A stretch of 63,405 nt of DNA from a virus. Position numbers and translations under genes: made by a program. The notes below the pieces were generated by a model, which did no database searches, was not told where the DNA came from, and saw only the letters and a program-made list of their open reading frames with translations. Shown here in pieces: positions 33,916-43,457 of this stretch. The stretch is taken from the IMG/VR virus record IMGVR_UViG_3300042861_002114, positions 1 through 63,405 of that record; one strand, given 5' to 3'. Each line of letters begins with the position of its first letter. The stretch's first letter is position 1.

Positions 33916-35500
33916 TGGCTATCCTTCGATCTTGGATAAGTTAGGATTTGTGGGGCAAAGTATCGCAAACTGGAACCCCTGGGAACCCAAGAGTGAACCG
34001 CAAAAAATGGCTCTGTCTTCTCCTGCTGACATTATCGGGTTTGGAGGGAGTGCAGGTGGGGGGAAAACCGCAATTATTCAGATTATGGCGGTGACACAAC
34101 ACCGGAAATCAATTGTTTTCCGACGAGAGTATCCTCGATTGCTGGATATTATCGAAAAATCACGACTACTGTTGCGGGGTAGTGGCGCTACTTACAACAG
34201 TAACGAAAAGCTATGGAGGAAGATACCAGGAGGGAGAACTCTAAAGTTTGGCGCGGCGCAGCATGAAAGTGATATTGAAAATTGGCGAGGGATTGAGCAT
34301 GATCTCAAGGCAATAGACGAGGTGACAGAGTTCTCCCTTGAGCAATTCCTCTTTTTAACGGGTTGGTGCAGAAGTCCAGATCCCCATCAGAAATGTAGGG
34401 TAATTTTTACTTTTAACCCACCTAGCCAGGTAAGTGGGCGATGGATTATCGGGTATCTTGCTCCCTGGCTTGATCCAAAATACGAATCTCAAACAGGGAG
34501 ACACCTTGCCGAACCAGGTGAGTTACGTTGGTTTGTGGGGGTGAACGGGAAAGACCAAGAAGTAGATGTTGATAGTTTTTATCTCACGATTGGCAAGGAA
34601 ATCCACGAGGTTTCTTCTCTTGATCCTGTAAAGGTTGAAGGAAAACTCTATTATCCCAAACCCAAGAAGATCAGAATCGGAGATGAAGACTTAGAACCTC
34701 GTTCCCGCACATTTATTCGCGCGACACTAGACGATAATCCCTTCCTGAGAGATTCAGGGTATAGAGGGGTACTACAATCTCTCCCTGAACCTTTGCGATC
34801 GCAACTTCTCTATGGTGATATGACTATCGAGCCAGAGTCAGACCCCTATCAAGTTATTCCTGGGGATTGGGTCACTTTGGCAATGCAGCGATGGGTTGAC
34901 TATCCTCAAGTCTTAAAAATGTCCCATATTGGCGTGGATGTGGCACGGGGTGGGATAGATAAGACAGTATTGGCTTTACGATGGGATAACTGGCTAGATA
35001 AACTCAGGGAATTTGATGGAAGCCAGACCCCAGACAGCAATATTGTCGCACAGCAGATTGCCTCCTGCATAGCAAACACTGGAGTAAAGGTACAAATTGA
35101 CGTGATTGGGGTGGGTGCTGCGGTTCACGATACCTGCCGGGGGATGAAAATGCACGTTATTCCCTTGAAAGGAAGTGAAGCCGCGAAGGATGGGAACGGC
35201 GAGTATTTAAAGGACAAAAGTGGGCTCTTAACCTTTGCCAATATGCGGACTTATTGGTATTGGAATCTGCGAGACTTATTAGATCCCAAGAATCAAATCC
35301 CGATCTCCTTACCTCCCGACGATCAATTAAAAGAAGAACTCTGTGCCTTCCGGTGGTGGGAAAGCGGGAAAACAATCATGATTACCAAAAAAGATGATAT
35401 TAAAAGCATTATCGGGCGATCGCCTAACCTAGCCGATGCGGTATGCTATGCGTTCGCCAAAACTTACCGAGAAGGATTAGCCGATTGGATGAAAAAATAG
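33893..35500 (+). CDS. terL: Terminase large subunit
   Basis: 535 residues from the GTG at 33893, which has a GGGAGG ribosome site; an upstream TTG at 33872 is less likely. Walker A GGSAGGGKT (51-59) and Walker B LKAIDEV (catalytic E143) form the packaging ATPase, and TFNPP is the coupling motif. The C-terminal nuclease shows HIGVDVARGGIDKT, a second acidic strand (VQIDVIG) and NLADAVCYA with the final metal-binding Asp. It cuts concatemers and pumps DNA into the prohead through the portal. No small subunit was identified with confidence. The last codons (DWMKK-stop) lie in a tandem repeat. Confidence 0.92.
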   Translation: MTKQRQHSGYPSILDKLGFVGQSIANWNPWEPKSEPQKMALSSPADIIGFGGSAGGGKTAIIQIMAVTQHRKSIVFRREYPRLLDIIEKSRLLLRGSGATYNSNEKLWRKIPGGRTLKFGAAQHESDIENWRGIEHDLKAIDEVTEFSLEQFLFLTGWCRSPDPHQKCRVIFTFNPPSQVSGRWIIGYLAPWLDPKYESQTGRHLAEPGELRWFVGVNGKDQEVDVDSFYLTIGKEIHEVSSLDPVKVEGKLYYPKPKKIRIGDEDLEPRSRTFIRATLDDNPFLRDSGYRGVLQSLPEPLRSQLLYGDMTIEPESDPYQVIPGDWVTLAMQRWVDYPQVLKMSHIGVDVARGGIDKTVLALRWDNWLDKLREFDGSQTPDSNIVAQQIASCIANTGVKVQIDVIGVGAAVHDTCRGMKMHVIPLKGSEAAKDGNGEYLKDKSGLLTFANMRTYWYWNLRDLLDPKNQIPISLPPDDQLKEELCAFRWWESGKTIMITKKDDIKSIIGRSPNLADAVCYAFAKTYREGLADWMKK

Positions 35501-35571
35501 GTTCATAACCCAATTGGATGAAAAAATAGGTTCATAACCCAATTGGATGAAAAAATAGGTTCATAACCCAA
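35485..35571. repeat. 29-bp tandem repeat (3 copies) across the terminase stop codon
   Basis: Three perfect copies of a unit beginning TTGGATGAAAAAATAGG. Copy 1 encodes the last terminase residues and stop. Copy 3 supplies the stop codon of the converging gene at 35561. Contains repeated TAG and TAA stops. Confidence 0.95.
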
Positions 35572-35977
35572 TAAAACAGTCAATTTGAAACGTGGAGATT
35601 GCTACCCAAAGCCGAGAAGAAGTCTGTTGCACCGTTGTAGCGTTAACTTCCCCTTTTAGCTGTACCTTTGCAGTTGAAAGCTCTAGCGCTCTAACAACCT
35701 CCTCGTTAATGGAGAATATCCCGTGTCTGGCATAGATAGCCTCGGTTGCCTTTTCGATCTCCGCATTTAAACGGGAGCTACAACCCATCGAAATCATCAC
35801 GTTCCCCGTGAGAGATCCTAGATCGGATGTGTACCAATCTATCGCACCCGTCCGTTCCCCTACCATTAAGTCCCGCCCAAAGTCGAGGTCTTTTAAATAG
35901 AATGCTTTAAGAAATGCTTGCTCAACTTGAGGGACAAACAATTCTATGGTCTGTTTTAATTCTTGGCGATAATTCAT
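35561..35977 (-). CDS. Hypothetical protein converging on the terminase
   Basis: 138 residues, MNYRQELKQTIELFVPQVEQAF..., with alternating beta-strands. No family recognised. It is the only minus-strand gene in the 31.8-45.7 kb block and its stop lies in repeat copy 3. Its start region is divergent from the tail gene at 36008. It may be a tail or head protein relocated by rearrangement. Confidence 0.5.
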   Translation of the reverse strand: MNYRQELKQTIELFVPQVEQAFLKAFYLKDLDFGRDLMVGERTGAIDWYTSDLGSLTGNVMISMGCSSRLNAEIEKATEAIYARHGIFSINEEVVRALELSTAKVQLKGEVNATTVQQTSSRLWVAISTFQIDCFIGL

Positions 35978-36007
35978 GCAATAATATTGTTATTAGTCTT
36001 TAATTTT

Positions 36008-36727
36008 ATGTTCACCCTCTCTAATTCTAACCTACCTGAAACAATCCTGAGTCCATTCAATCTATTGGCTCCTATTTTGTCTGCACAAGGAAGTCAGGTA
36101 TTAGCTCCTTTGTTTCAAACTAAAACATTTCATAAATATCCTGGCGTTAACCCTTCCCCAATAGAGCTAACAACCCCTGATGCCATCTTTACCCTCTATA
36201 AAATAGACCTGCCTTTTTTAGCCGTCTTGCGAGTCGGGATAAACAATTTCATTCAAACTACTAACCCAGATAAATTGACTGGGCAGAGATTCTATTTAGA
36301 GAATACCACCGTCTATTTTGCGACCAATACCGTCCCCGATAGTATTAATTTAACCGTACAATTTAACGCGCCTATCCCCAGGGTAATGTGTGAGTTGATA
36401 GTATCTGTTCCCTTGGGAATGATTGTATCTAAAGTTTTAAATAGAGGTGTCCCTCTTAGTTTTGGACAAGTAGGAGAGCGAATTGTGATCGATTGCTCTG
36501 ATTCCTGCTGCCGGATTAGAGGAGGGGAAACTTTAGAGATGACAGGGCAATATACCGCACCCCAGAAGTTGATTGGTCAACTCAACGTCTTTGATATTGG
36601 GGAGGACTTAGGGTTTATCGACTATGTAGAATGGAGAGGTAGACGGTTTGTTGAACCGCAGGGGGAATTTGCTCCTGGTCAGTTTTTCTGGGATGAGGCC
36701 ATTCAATCTTTGAAATTAATCACTTAA
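36008..36727 (+). CDS. Tail protein (distal-tail-like, tentative)
   Basis: 239 residues from ATG 36008; a longer start would overlap the divergent gene. Beta-rich, with the strand pairs VDYVEW-type and a CSDSCC cysteine cluster. It directly precedes the large tail hub candidate by 4 nt, the usual place of a distal tail protein, but no motif confirms this. Confidence 0.45.
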   Translation: MFTLSNSNLPETILSPFNLLAPILSAQGSQVLAPLFQTKTFHKYPGVNPSPIELTTPDAIFTLYKIDLPFLAVLRVGINNFIQTTNPDKLTGQRFYLENTTVYFATNTVPDSINLTVQFNAPIPRVMCELIVSVPLGMIVSKVLNRGVPLSFGQVGERIVIDCSDSCCRIRGGETLEMTGQYTAPQKLIGQLNVFDIGEDLGFIDYVEWRGRRFVEPQGEFAPGQFFWDEAIQSLKLIT

Positions 36728-36731
36728 TATT

Positions 36732-39176
36732 ATGCCTATTGTTTCCCGTCGATTGTTTAAAAATAACATTGTCAAAAACCCTCCTAGCCTTCCAGTTCCG
36801 ATAAAACTGGGATCATTAACTGTTACAAAGAGCTTCCAAGATCATCCCAGTGCCTCAATTACCTATGAAGGGATTTTAGAAGAGGATATTAGTAGTTACG
36901 AACAGGTTTATGAACCTTCTAGGAGTACAAGAATCAGTATAGACGGGATTCCATTTAGGGTCGCTCCCGATGGAGGCTATAGCTATGAAAGAACTGGATA
37001 TTTATATAAAGGAACCAAAAAAATAAATGTTTATACCGTTTCAATTAACCTAGAAGGATGGTGGAAGGTTTATTGTTCACGGTCGGTGAAAATTAAGCCT
37101 TTGGTTAATATGGCTACAGGGACATTATCAGCGAGTCGGTTGGCATCCAAAGCAGGTGTCAATCTGTCTGGCGGGTTTGACATCTTCCTCGATGAAGTTG
37201 GTGAAGACTCCGTGATGTCTCTGGATGATGTATTGGAGGAATATGCCTTAGTAAAGGGCTGTTACGTCCATTATGGGCAGTTTGTTGCGTTAAAAGACAT
37301 CAATTCCGGATCTTCTTATAGTTTTAGTTGGGAAGAACAACTATCGGACGGTTCTAACCAGCTAGGAGTTGCACCCTATTACAATGGAGCCGCGTTAACC
37401 TGGACTCCAAGGGAAAGCAACAAAGAGCAAGTTGACCCGAATGCACCCCCCGAATTCAAGGAAAAAGAACCCGAAATTAAAACTGAATATGAATATGACC
37501 AAGACGTAACAAACCCACCTAAAGGAACGTCCATTCTAAGGAGTTTAGATAGCAACTTAGACCAATCTGGCCCCAAGAAAGTTAAGAGGACAACCGACTC
37601 AATTGACGGACAAACAGACAGAGAGGTTATTGAAACATGGGGGTTTGCTTATTACTTAAAAGATTTTGTGGAAACGCCCTATGGATTGATAATTTATAAT
37701 CCGGCAAACTTCTGGAAGCTAATCGAATATCAGGAAACTCGTTATTATTATCAGGAGGTGGTTTCACCGATTTACACACTTGCTAAACCTCAAAACACAC
37801 AAGAAATAAAGTATGAATTAGTTGTGCATCCAGATTATGAAGATTATGTAGAAAGTGTGGGGTTTGATGGGATTAAGTTTAAGGCTTCAAAGGCTAAATA
37901 TTTAACAAGTATTGTCACGTCTGGATGGAAATTAAGCCGATTTCAACAAGAAGAAATAGGAGGAGACACCGATACCCGTGAGATGATTTTTGTTGGTGGG
38001 GAAGGAATGATAGAAGAAATGGAACCGGGATGGGTTTATGTTGGCCCACCAGGTCAAGAAAGAATAGAGTGGGGGCTGGTCAAGACAGGAAGGCTACTCC
38101 CTGATCCTTGGTGGAAAGTAGTTAAATTTCAAAGAATAAACAGGTGGGATGAAACTAAGTTTTATCTAAAATCAATGCGCGCAGACTATGAACAGGATGC
38201 AGTTCCCTACAGCATTGAGTGGGTTTTTTGGGATGAAATGGATGAGCAGATGCAGCGAATGATGTTCTCAAAAGTTACACCCCCAGTAGAGGGTTCTAAT
38301 CAAAGGTTGAAAGTGGGCTTAATTACTGCCGACATGGATTTTGTAGAGCCAATGCTGGTGTGGACAGAATCTAGGCAAGCGTCTTCGATTGCAACAATGG
38401 CTCACCCTGACTCAACCGAAGAAGATCCCCTCCCCGCTTTGGTGGCGGGTGAGGAGAGCTATTATCAATCAATTTGGACTAAAAAGAACGACGAATATTC
38501 AACCGAGAAGATAGTGGAATTAACCGCATCGGGAGCCGGGTTTGTTGATGGGGTTGAGAATATTCGATATCGAGAGATCCAAGGGAGGCCACCAGAAGCT
38601 CAATACAGGAAAACAACATGGGAGCAACAACAACCAAAACCGCCACTAAGTAGGGTTATAACAAGTAGGGTTACAAAACGATACTTTGTCTATTCTGATT
38701 CAATCCCTGAGTGGGCATCAGAAGGGGGAGAAAGTCTAAGTTTTGGGGCTGCCTCTACACTTAGTCAAGCAGAAAAAGCCGCCAAAACTCAACTTACAAT
38801 TAACACCCTTCAAAGTACCCAAGAAACCCGGACAGTTAGCTGGCACTTCCCGAACATTGAAGGGGGAGATTTTTGCACTTTCAGTGGGGATAGATTTCGG
38901 GGGAGATTTAGAGTCTTATCGGCTTCCTACACACTGGAATATGACGGAAGCCAAAATGCCTATGGACTAGATCCAATCTGCAAAACGGATGGAACAAAGT
39001 TGACACTGGGATTGTGGGACAGTCGCTCTATTCGTGTTGAGACAAGAAAAGATATTGTTCCGTCTAGCGAAGGTTCGGATAACAACCAAGGAGAAGATCC
39101 AAAAGTAGACAATAATGCCACTATAATTACTTTAGGAGGGGTTTTGCCCTCAACTGTCCCCGCTCGGAGAAATTAA
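36732..39176 (+). CDS. Tail hub / baseplate-like protein
   Basis: 814 residues. The N-terminal 230 residues (PLVNMATGTLSASRLASKAG, ...EYALVKGCYVHYGQFVALKD) look like the beta-barrel and joining domains of gp27/tail-hub proteins. A variable middle and a C-terminal domain with WHFPNIEGGDFCTFSGDRF and RFRVLSASYTLEYDG follow, typical of hub proteins returning to a beta-sandwich. It would form the tail tip through which DNA and any virion effectors leave. No peptidoglycan hydrolase motif was seen. Confidence 0.65.
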   Translation: MPIVSRRLFKNNIVKNPPSLPVPIKLGSLTVTKSFQDHPSASITYEGILEEDISSYEQVYEPSRSTRISIDGIPFRVAPDGGYSYERTGYLYKGTKKINVYTVSINLEGWWKVYCSRSVKIKPLVNMATGTLSASRLASKAGVNLSGGFDIFLDEVGEDSVMSLDDVLEEYALVKGCYVHYGQFVALKDINSGSSYSFSWEEQLSDGSNQLGVAPYYNGAALTWTPRESNKEQVDPNAPPEFKEKEPEIKTEYEYDQDVTNPPKGTSILRSLDSNLDQSGPKKVKRTTDSIDGQTDREVIETWGFAYYLKDFVETPYGLIIYNPANFWKLIEYQETRYYYQEVVSPIYTLAKPQNTQEIKYELVVHPDYEDYVESVGFDGIKFKASKAKYLTSIVTSGWKLSRFQQEEIGGDTDTREMIFVGGEGMIEEMEPGWVYVGPPGQERIEWGLVKTGRLLPDPWWKVVKFQRINRWDETKFYLKSMRADYEQDAVPYSIEWVFWDEMDEQMQRMMFSKVTPPVEGSNQRLKVGLITADMDFVEPMLVWTESRQASSIATMAHPDSTEEDPLPALVAGEESYYQSIWTKKNDEYSTEKIVELTASGAGFVDGVENIRYREIQGRPPEAQYRKTTWEQQQPKPPLSRVITSRVTKRYFVYSDSIPEWASEGGESLSFGAASTLSQAEKAAKTQLTINTLQSTQETRTVSWHFPNIEGGDFCTFSGDRFRGRFRVLSASYTLEYDGSQNAYGLDPICKTDGTKLTLGLWDSRSIRVETRKDIVPSSEGSDNNQGEDPKVDNNATIITLGGVLPSTVPARRN

Positions 39177-39178
39177 GA

Positions 39179-39352
39179 ATGTCATCCCCAAAAGAAAGAG
39201 AATTAGCAGCTAAATTACTTAAAATATTATCTGATGGACAACCAACTTGGAATGTTTCAGGAAGTTCCATTACGGGCAGATATAGAGGGAAAACAGTAAC
39301 AGCAACAAACCAAACCAGAACATTAAGGGAATCAGTAGCATGGCGACGGTAA
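39179..39352 (+). CDS. Small tail-region protein
   Basis: 57 residues, MSSPKERELAAKLLKILSDG then basic; the ATG is 2 nt after the hub stop. The 3' end overlaps the next gene by 13 nt. Helical N-terminus; function unknown. Confidence 0.55.
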   Translation: MSSPKERELAAKLLKILSDGQPTWNVSGSSITGRYRGKTVTATNQTRTLRESVAWRR

Positions 39353-39546
39353 ATCAAATCGCATCTCAGACTTTAAGTAGATTAAATGGTCTTAACAAGT
39401 CAGTGTTAATTGGCAAGGCTTACCCCCTAGGGAGTAGTGGATCTGTATTCTCTGGGATGGGTAAAAGTTTTGTAGCTAAAGGTGTGGTTACTGGTAATGC
39501 GATCGCCTTTAAACACAATGGAAAATGGCAAGTTGTACAAGGTTAA
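39340..39546 (+). CDS. Small tail-region protein
   Basis: 68 residues, MATVNQIASQTLSRLNGLNK..., Gly/Ser-rich in the middle, ending KWQVVQG. Overlaps the previous gene by 13 nt. The stop codon lies in the first unit of a 16-bp tandem array. Function unknown. Confidence 0.55.
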   Translation: MATVNQIASQTLSRLNGLNKSVLIGKAYPLGSSGSVFSGMGKSFVAKGVVTGNAIAFKHNGKWQVVQG

Positions 39547-39675
39547 ATGAGTACAAGGTTAAATGAGTACAAGGTTAAATGAGTACAAGGTTAAATGAGT
39601 ACAAGATTAAATGAGTACAAGGTTAAATGAGTACAAGGTTAAATGAGTACAAGGTTAAATGAGTACAAGGTTAAA
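39535..39675. repeat. 16-bp tandem array (8 copies plus partial)
   Basis: Units starting at 39535 and every 16 nt have the form GTACAAGGTTAAATGA; the fifth has one substitution (AAGATT). Each unit contains an AAGG ribosome-like site and overlapping stop/start codons TAAATGA. The array ends in AAGGTTAAAATATG, the real start of the next gene. Confidence 0.95.
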
Positions 39676-39677
39676 AT

Positions 39678-41405
39678 ATGCTGACTTACGCTGGTATTCC
39701 CTCTCAAATTCCTGCTCCGGTTGTCTCGGTAATTTCGGGAAGCCTAACGGGTTCGGTAGCAGGATCTCTATATTGGCAGATGCGGAACCGCCAAGGATTT
39801 AACCTGTATTCCCCACCAACAGCCATTAGTTTAACAACGGGTCAAGGCGTGACTGTAATTGTGCCTGACTGTAATTGTGATGGGTATGATCCGGTCTCCT
39901 ATGTGTTGTCATTCTCCCCGACAAATACCTATTTAGCTGCTTACGTGATCGCTACTTACTCGGCTTCAGACACCCTACCTGGGACGCTAACAATTAACAA
40001 AAATGAATATTTTGTCACTCAAAGAAGTGTGGCAAATACATCCCAAATCCCTGCCAACAAAATCAATGGAATGCGGGTTTACGTTGACGAATGGGGGGAA
40101 ATCAGAGAATGGCAAGACGGTCAGTGGTTAAAAGTTTATCCCCAGGAATTCCAAACTTTAATTACATCGACTCGCTCGGTAAACGGCTGTGATAGGTTGC
40201 TTTCTGAGTTCACGGATGAGCAAAAAGAAATTATTATCCGTCCCGATTATGCGGTTGACAGAAGTTACTCGGAACCCGTCAAGTTTTGGCTCAGGAATGA
40301 AACAACATCTCCCTATTTTGCAGGGAGATCCATATCCGTAGGGATATCGTGGGGAGATACGGACTTAACTGATCTGTTTTTTGGTGCGGGTGCGGTCAAT
40401 TTGACATTTTTAGGATACGTTAACTTAACTAATGGATCTCTGGACACCTCCGCGTCAGGCGGTGGGGAAATGACGGGGATTAATCAAAGAATTACTTATA
40501 CCAACAACAATTCGGGATTGATCTTAGAGAAAGATTTACCACCAGGATATGCCTATCTAGTTGCTGTCGAGATTCAGGTTGACGTGGCAAGTTTAGGGGG
40601 GAGAGTAGCCGAGAATGCTCAGATAGAGGTCAGCTTGTCAATTGGGGAACGGGTTGGCTACTATTCGGGTGTAGCTGCAATCATTGGCAATTTAATTAGT
40701 GCGGGGTTGGATCTACGTCGAATTGTCCCTGACACGGGTTTAAGCGCGATCGCCTTATCGGGATCGGGAATTGTCAATGGGCGATCATTTATTGGAGTAG
40801 GAGAGCGTGGGGTCTTTGGTTTAGTTGCCAACGCTGCCAATCAAATCGTTGCTATTAACGGGAATGGGACTTGTTTAGCAGTTTCGGGGTTAGGAACAGG
40901 TCAAGTATTGAGGGCTAAAGTCGGGACATTAAATGGTTGTGGAAAAGCAATTGTGGCAGGGAGTGTAACGTTAAGCCCTTCAAAACAATTGGAGATTAAA
41001 CTAACGCATCCCACAAATATCAGATCCGACTATCTTGATGTTATTGCAGGAAATTCAAAAGGGAATTTCAATGCAACAGATATATGGATCTGGATAGGGG
41101 GAAATAAGTTTAGCACTCCAGTGCAGCTAGGCGAAGCAACTCAAACTATTGTCTTAACTGGATCAGGAGGAGAGGCAACTACTGTTCCTGATTCGGAACT
41201 GGGATTGTACAGCCCTGTAATTAACTCTGTAGCTGCCGTCAATGGGGCTTCAGGCTTCGCTAGTGGGAATTATTTGATCACAGTCGCATATTACTACACA
41301 AACACTGTGACAGCCATTTCTCACCAAGGGATTTTAGAGATGGATTCTGATATTTTGAGTTTTATTGAAAACTCGGCTAAAAAATATGCCTTAGTCTTGG
41401 GATAA
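39678..41405 (+). CDS. Large beta-rich tail/fibre protein
   Basis: 575 residues. The N-terminal 160 residues resemble a fibronectin/Ig-like module (GSLYWQMRNRQGFNLYSPP, SYVLSFSPTN); later parts are Gly/Ser/Val-rich beta structure. Located between the hub and the fibre gene, it is likely a tail-tip or fibre-anchoring protein. Translation start has an AAGG site at the end of the tandem array. The 3' end lies in a 31-bp tandem repeat. Confidence 0.6.
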   Translation: MLTYAGIPSQIPAPVVSVISGSLTGSVAGSLYWQMRNRQGFNLYSPPTAISLTTGQGVTVIVPDCNCDGYDPVSYVLSFSPTNTYLAAYVIATYSASDTLPGTLTINKNEYFVTQRSVANTSQIPANKINGMRVYVDEWGEIREWQDGQWLKVYPQEFQTLITSTRSVNGCDRLLSEFTDEQKEIIIRPDYAVDRSYSEPVKFWLRNETTSPYFAGRSISVGISWGDTDLTDLFFGAGAVNLTFLGYVNLTNGSLDTSASGGGEMTGINQRITYTNNNSGLILEKDLPPGYAYLVAVEIQVDVASLGGRVAENAQIEVSLSIGERVGYYSGVAAIIGNLISAGLDLRRIVPDTGLSAIALSGSGIVNGRSFIGVGERGVFGLVANAANQIVAINGNGTCLAVSGLGTGQVLRAKVGTLNGCGKAIVAGSVTLSPSKQLEIKLTHPTNIRSDYLDVIAGNSKGNFNATDIWIWIGGNKFSTPVQLGEATQTIVLTGSGGEATTVPDSELGLYSPVINSVAAVNGASGFASGNYLITVAYYYTNTVTAISHQGILEMDSDILSFIENSAKKYALVLG

Positions 41406-41460
41406 TTTTAAAAATTATGCCTTAGTCTTGGGATAATTTTAAAAATTATGCTTTTAGTCC
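41385..41460. repeat. 31-bp tandem repeat (2 copies plus partial) across a stop codon
   Basis: Units 41385-41415 and 41416-41446, then a diverged partial copy. The first unit encodes the last residues (YALVLG-stop) of the 575-residue protein; the later copies are noncoding. Confidence 0.9.
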
Positions 41461-41541
41461 TAGGGTGAATTTTCTTAAATTAAAAATGCAATCAATAAAA
41501 GAGGGGTTAAAATTAATTATAAATCCTTCTATTTTTGAAAG

Positions 41542-41976
41542 ATGCCTGATATTAGTACACAGCAAACGGAGGCGGCTGCTTTAATTAAAGAGCAAATAGA
41601 AGCCCTGGAGAACCCGGCACAGACACTTCCCTACTGGGAGATTTATCGTGCTATCTCAAACGACGGGGGATCTGCGGAAGCAACACTTGGTGCGATCAAC
41701 GCCAAACTTCCATCTTTATCAAGTGGTAGAGTCCCAGTCTCTTTACCAACAATAACCGCCGGGTTAGATTGTAGATTACTAACAACAAATACAACAATTG
41801 CAACTGGTAGTTATTTCATTTATTTAAAGGTACTCGTAGGAGATGTAACTATTAATGGATTAACATTTTCATCCGGTGAAAATCTAAACTTTGAAGCCAT
41901 TAATAATGTTCTATATCCTGCTGTTGAGTTGGTAATTCCTAGTGGTAAATCAATTAGATTAGTGAGAGGATATTAA
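41542..41976 (+). CDS. Fibre-region protein
   Basis: 144 residues. N-terminal helix (TEAAALIKEQIEALENPAQ), then beta-strands ending IPSGKSIRLVRGY. Directly upstream (1 nt) of the tail fibre gene; probably a fibre connector or small tail-tip protein. No family recognised. Confidence 0.55.
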   Translation: MPDISTQQTEAAALIKEQIEALENPAQTLPYWEIYRAISNDGGSAEATLGAINAKLPSLSSGRVPVSLPTITAGLDCRLLTTNTTIATGSYFIYLKVLVGDVTINGLTFSSGENLNFEAINNVLYPAVELVIPSGKSIRLVRGY

Positions 41977-41977
41977 A

Positions 41978-43453
41978 ATGGGAATGTTTTCGGATATTGA
42001 TTATTCTTTGATTGTTTTGCAATTAGAGAAAGCAATGGCTAATGGTGTGGCTACCTTGGATTCAAATACCAAGGTTCCTAAAGCTCAGATTAGTTTAACC
42101 GCTTCTGATGTTGGTGCGATCGCATCTACTGGCAACGAAGTTTTAACAAGTTTAAACGCCGCGTCTGGCACAATTTCATCTGGGCTTTTACCGTCTTATG
42201 TTGATGATGTCCTGAGTTATACAAACCTTGCCGGGTTCCCAGGTACGGGTGAAACTGGAAAGATTTACGTTGATGAAACGACTAATAAAGTTTACCGATG
42301 GTCGGGTTCTGTTTATGTTGAGATATCGAGTTCTGCTACTGCGGGAGAGGCTTTAAAACTAACCACGCCACGGACAATTACAACAACGGGGGATGCTAGT
42401 TATTCAGTATCTTTTGATGGTTCAGCCAATGTTACAAGTGCGATAACACTGGCAACGGTCAATAGTAATGCTGGTTCTTTCGGTAGTGCTAGTTCAATTC
42501 CTGCTATTACTGTCAATGCTAAGGGTCAAGTAACTGCGGTTTCAACTAACAGTATCGGCAACGAATTAATTGCTATTCAATCGTTATCCGACACCCCAGG
42601 ATTCCTAAAAAAAACAGGGGATGGGACTTATTCTATTGATGTTGGTAATTATCTACCCTTATCAGCAGGTGGTAATGTCGGTATTGGAACTGCTAGTCCA
42701 GATACTAAACTTCATATTTTACATACTTCTACAGAAGACCTATCTACAAATCCAAACTGGCCATCAGGAACATTAAAATTAGAAGATAATAGTGCATTTG
42801 ATTCTGGTAGAGGGCCATCTATAACTTTTTATAAAAAGAGAGATTCTGCTGGTAATCAATCTGTCGCAGCTAGCATAACAGCAACTGGTGTACAGTATTC
42901 CGAGAAACTTCAATTTTATGTTGGGTCAGCGAGTACCTTAGGTTCTTCACCTAAAATGACTATACAGGTTGATGGTAATATTGGTATTGGATTATTAAAT
43001 CCATCAACAAAGTTGCAAGTTGCGGGTACTATTACCACAACAGATATGATTGTGTCTGCTGCAACACCTTCAACCTCTCCCACTACGGGAGCAAGTAGAG
43101 TTACAGGCGGTCAAGGGGTTCAGGGAAATCAGTATGTTGGTGGGTTTAGTTCTTTAGGAGGTGACGCAAATCATCCTGCTATTAAGATTAAAGTTTTAAC
43201 GGGAACTACGGCATCAATTCAGGGCGCTACTGTCACCATTGCTCATGGAGTAGATAGTAACAAAATCCTGTCTGTTTCAGTTCTAGTTGAATGGCAAGGG
43301 CAATGTTATCTTCCAAATTCCCACAATATTGCTCCAGGGTATTACTTTGATTTTTTTAGTGATACCCAAAGCGTTTACATTGTCAACAACGCTAATAGCA
43401 GTTACCATATTCTGTCCAGACCAGTTAAAATAACATTAATTTACACGGCATAA
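41978..43453 (+). CDS. Tail fibre protein
   Basis: 491 residues. Contains the fibre signature GNVGIGTASPDTKLHI at ~226-241 and a second NIGIGLLNPSTKLQV, typical of trimeric fibre shafts, plus ANVTSAITLATVNSNAG-type beta repeats. The C-terminal ~90 residues (AHGVDSNKILSVSVLVEW...PVKITLIYTA) look like a globular receptor-binding tip. It should recognise the host cell surface. Confidence 0.85.
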   Translation: MGMFSDIDYSLIVLQLEKAMANGVATLDSNTKVPKAQISLTASDVGAIASTGNEVLTSLNAASGTISSGLLPSYVDDVLSYTNLAGFPGTGETGKIYVDETTNKVYRWSGSVYVEISSSATAGEALKLTTPRTITTTGDASYSVSFDGSANVTSAITLATVNSNAGSFGSASSIPAITVNAKGQVTAVSTNSIGNELIAIQSLSDTPGFLKKTGDGTYSIDVGNYLPLSAGGNVGIGTASPDTKLHILHTSTEDLSTNPNWPSGTLKLEDNSAFDSGRGPSITFYKKRDSAGNQSVAASITATGVQYSEKLQFYVGSASTLGSSPKMTIQVDGNIGIGLLNPSTKLQVAGTITTTDMIVSAATPSTSPTTGASRVTGGQGVQGNQYVGGFSSLGGDANHPAIKIKVLTGTTASIQGATVTIAHGVDSNKILSVSVLVEWQGQCYLPNSHNIAPGYYFDFFSDTQSVYIVNNANSSYHILSRPVKITLIYTA

Positions 43454-43457
43454 AATC

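Noticed and set aside
35485-35571. 29-bp repeats as CRISPR or attachment site
   Set aside because: No spacers; contiguous copies of the terminase 3' end.
39535-39675. Tandem array as CRISPR
   Set aside because: Units are directly adjacent without spacers and too short.
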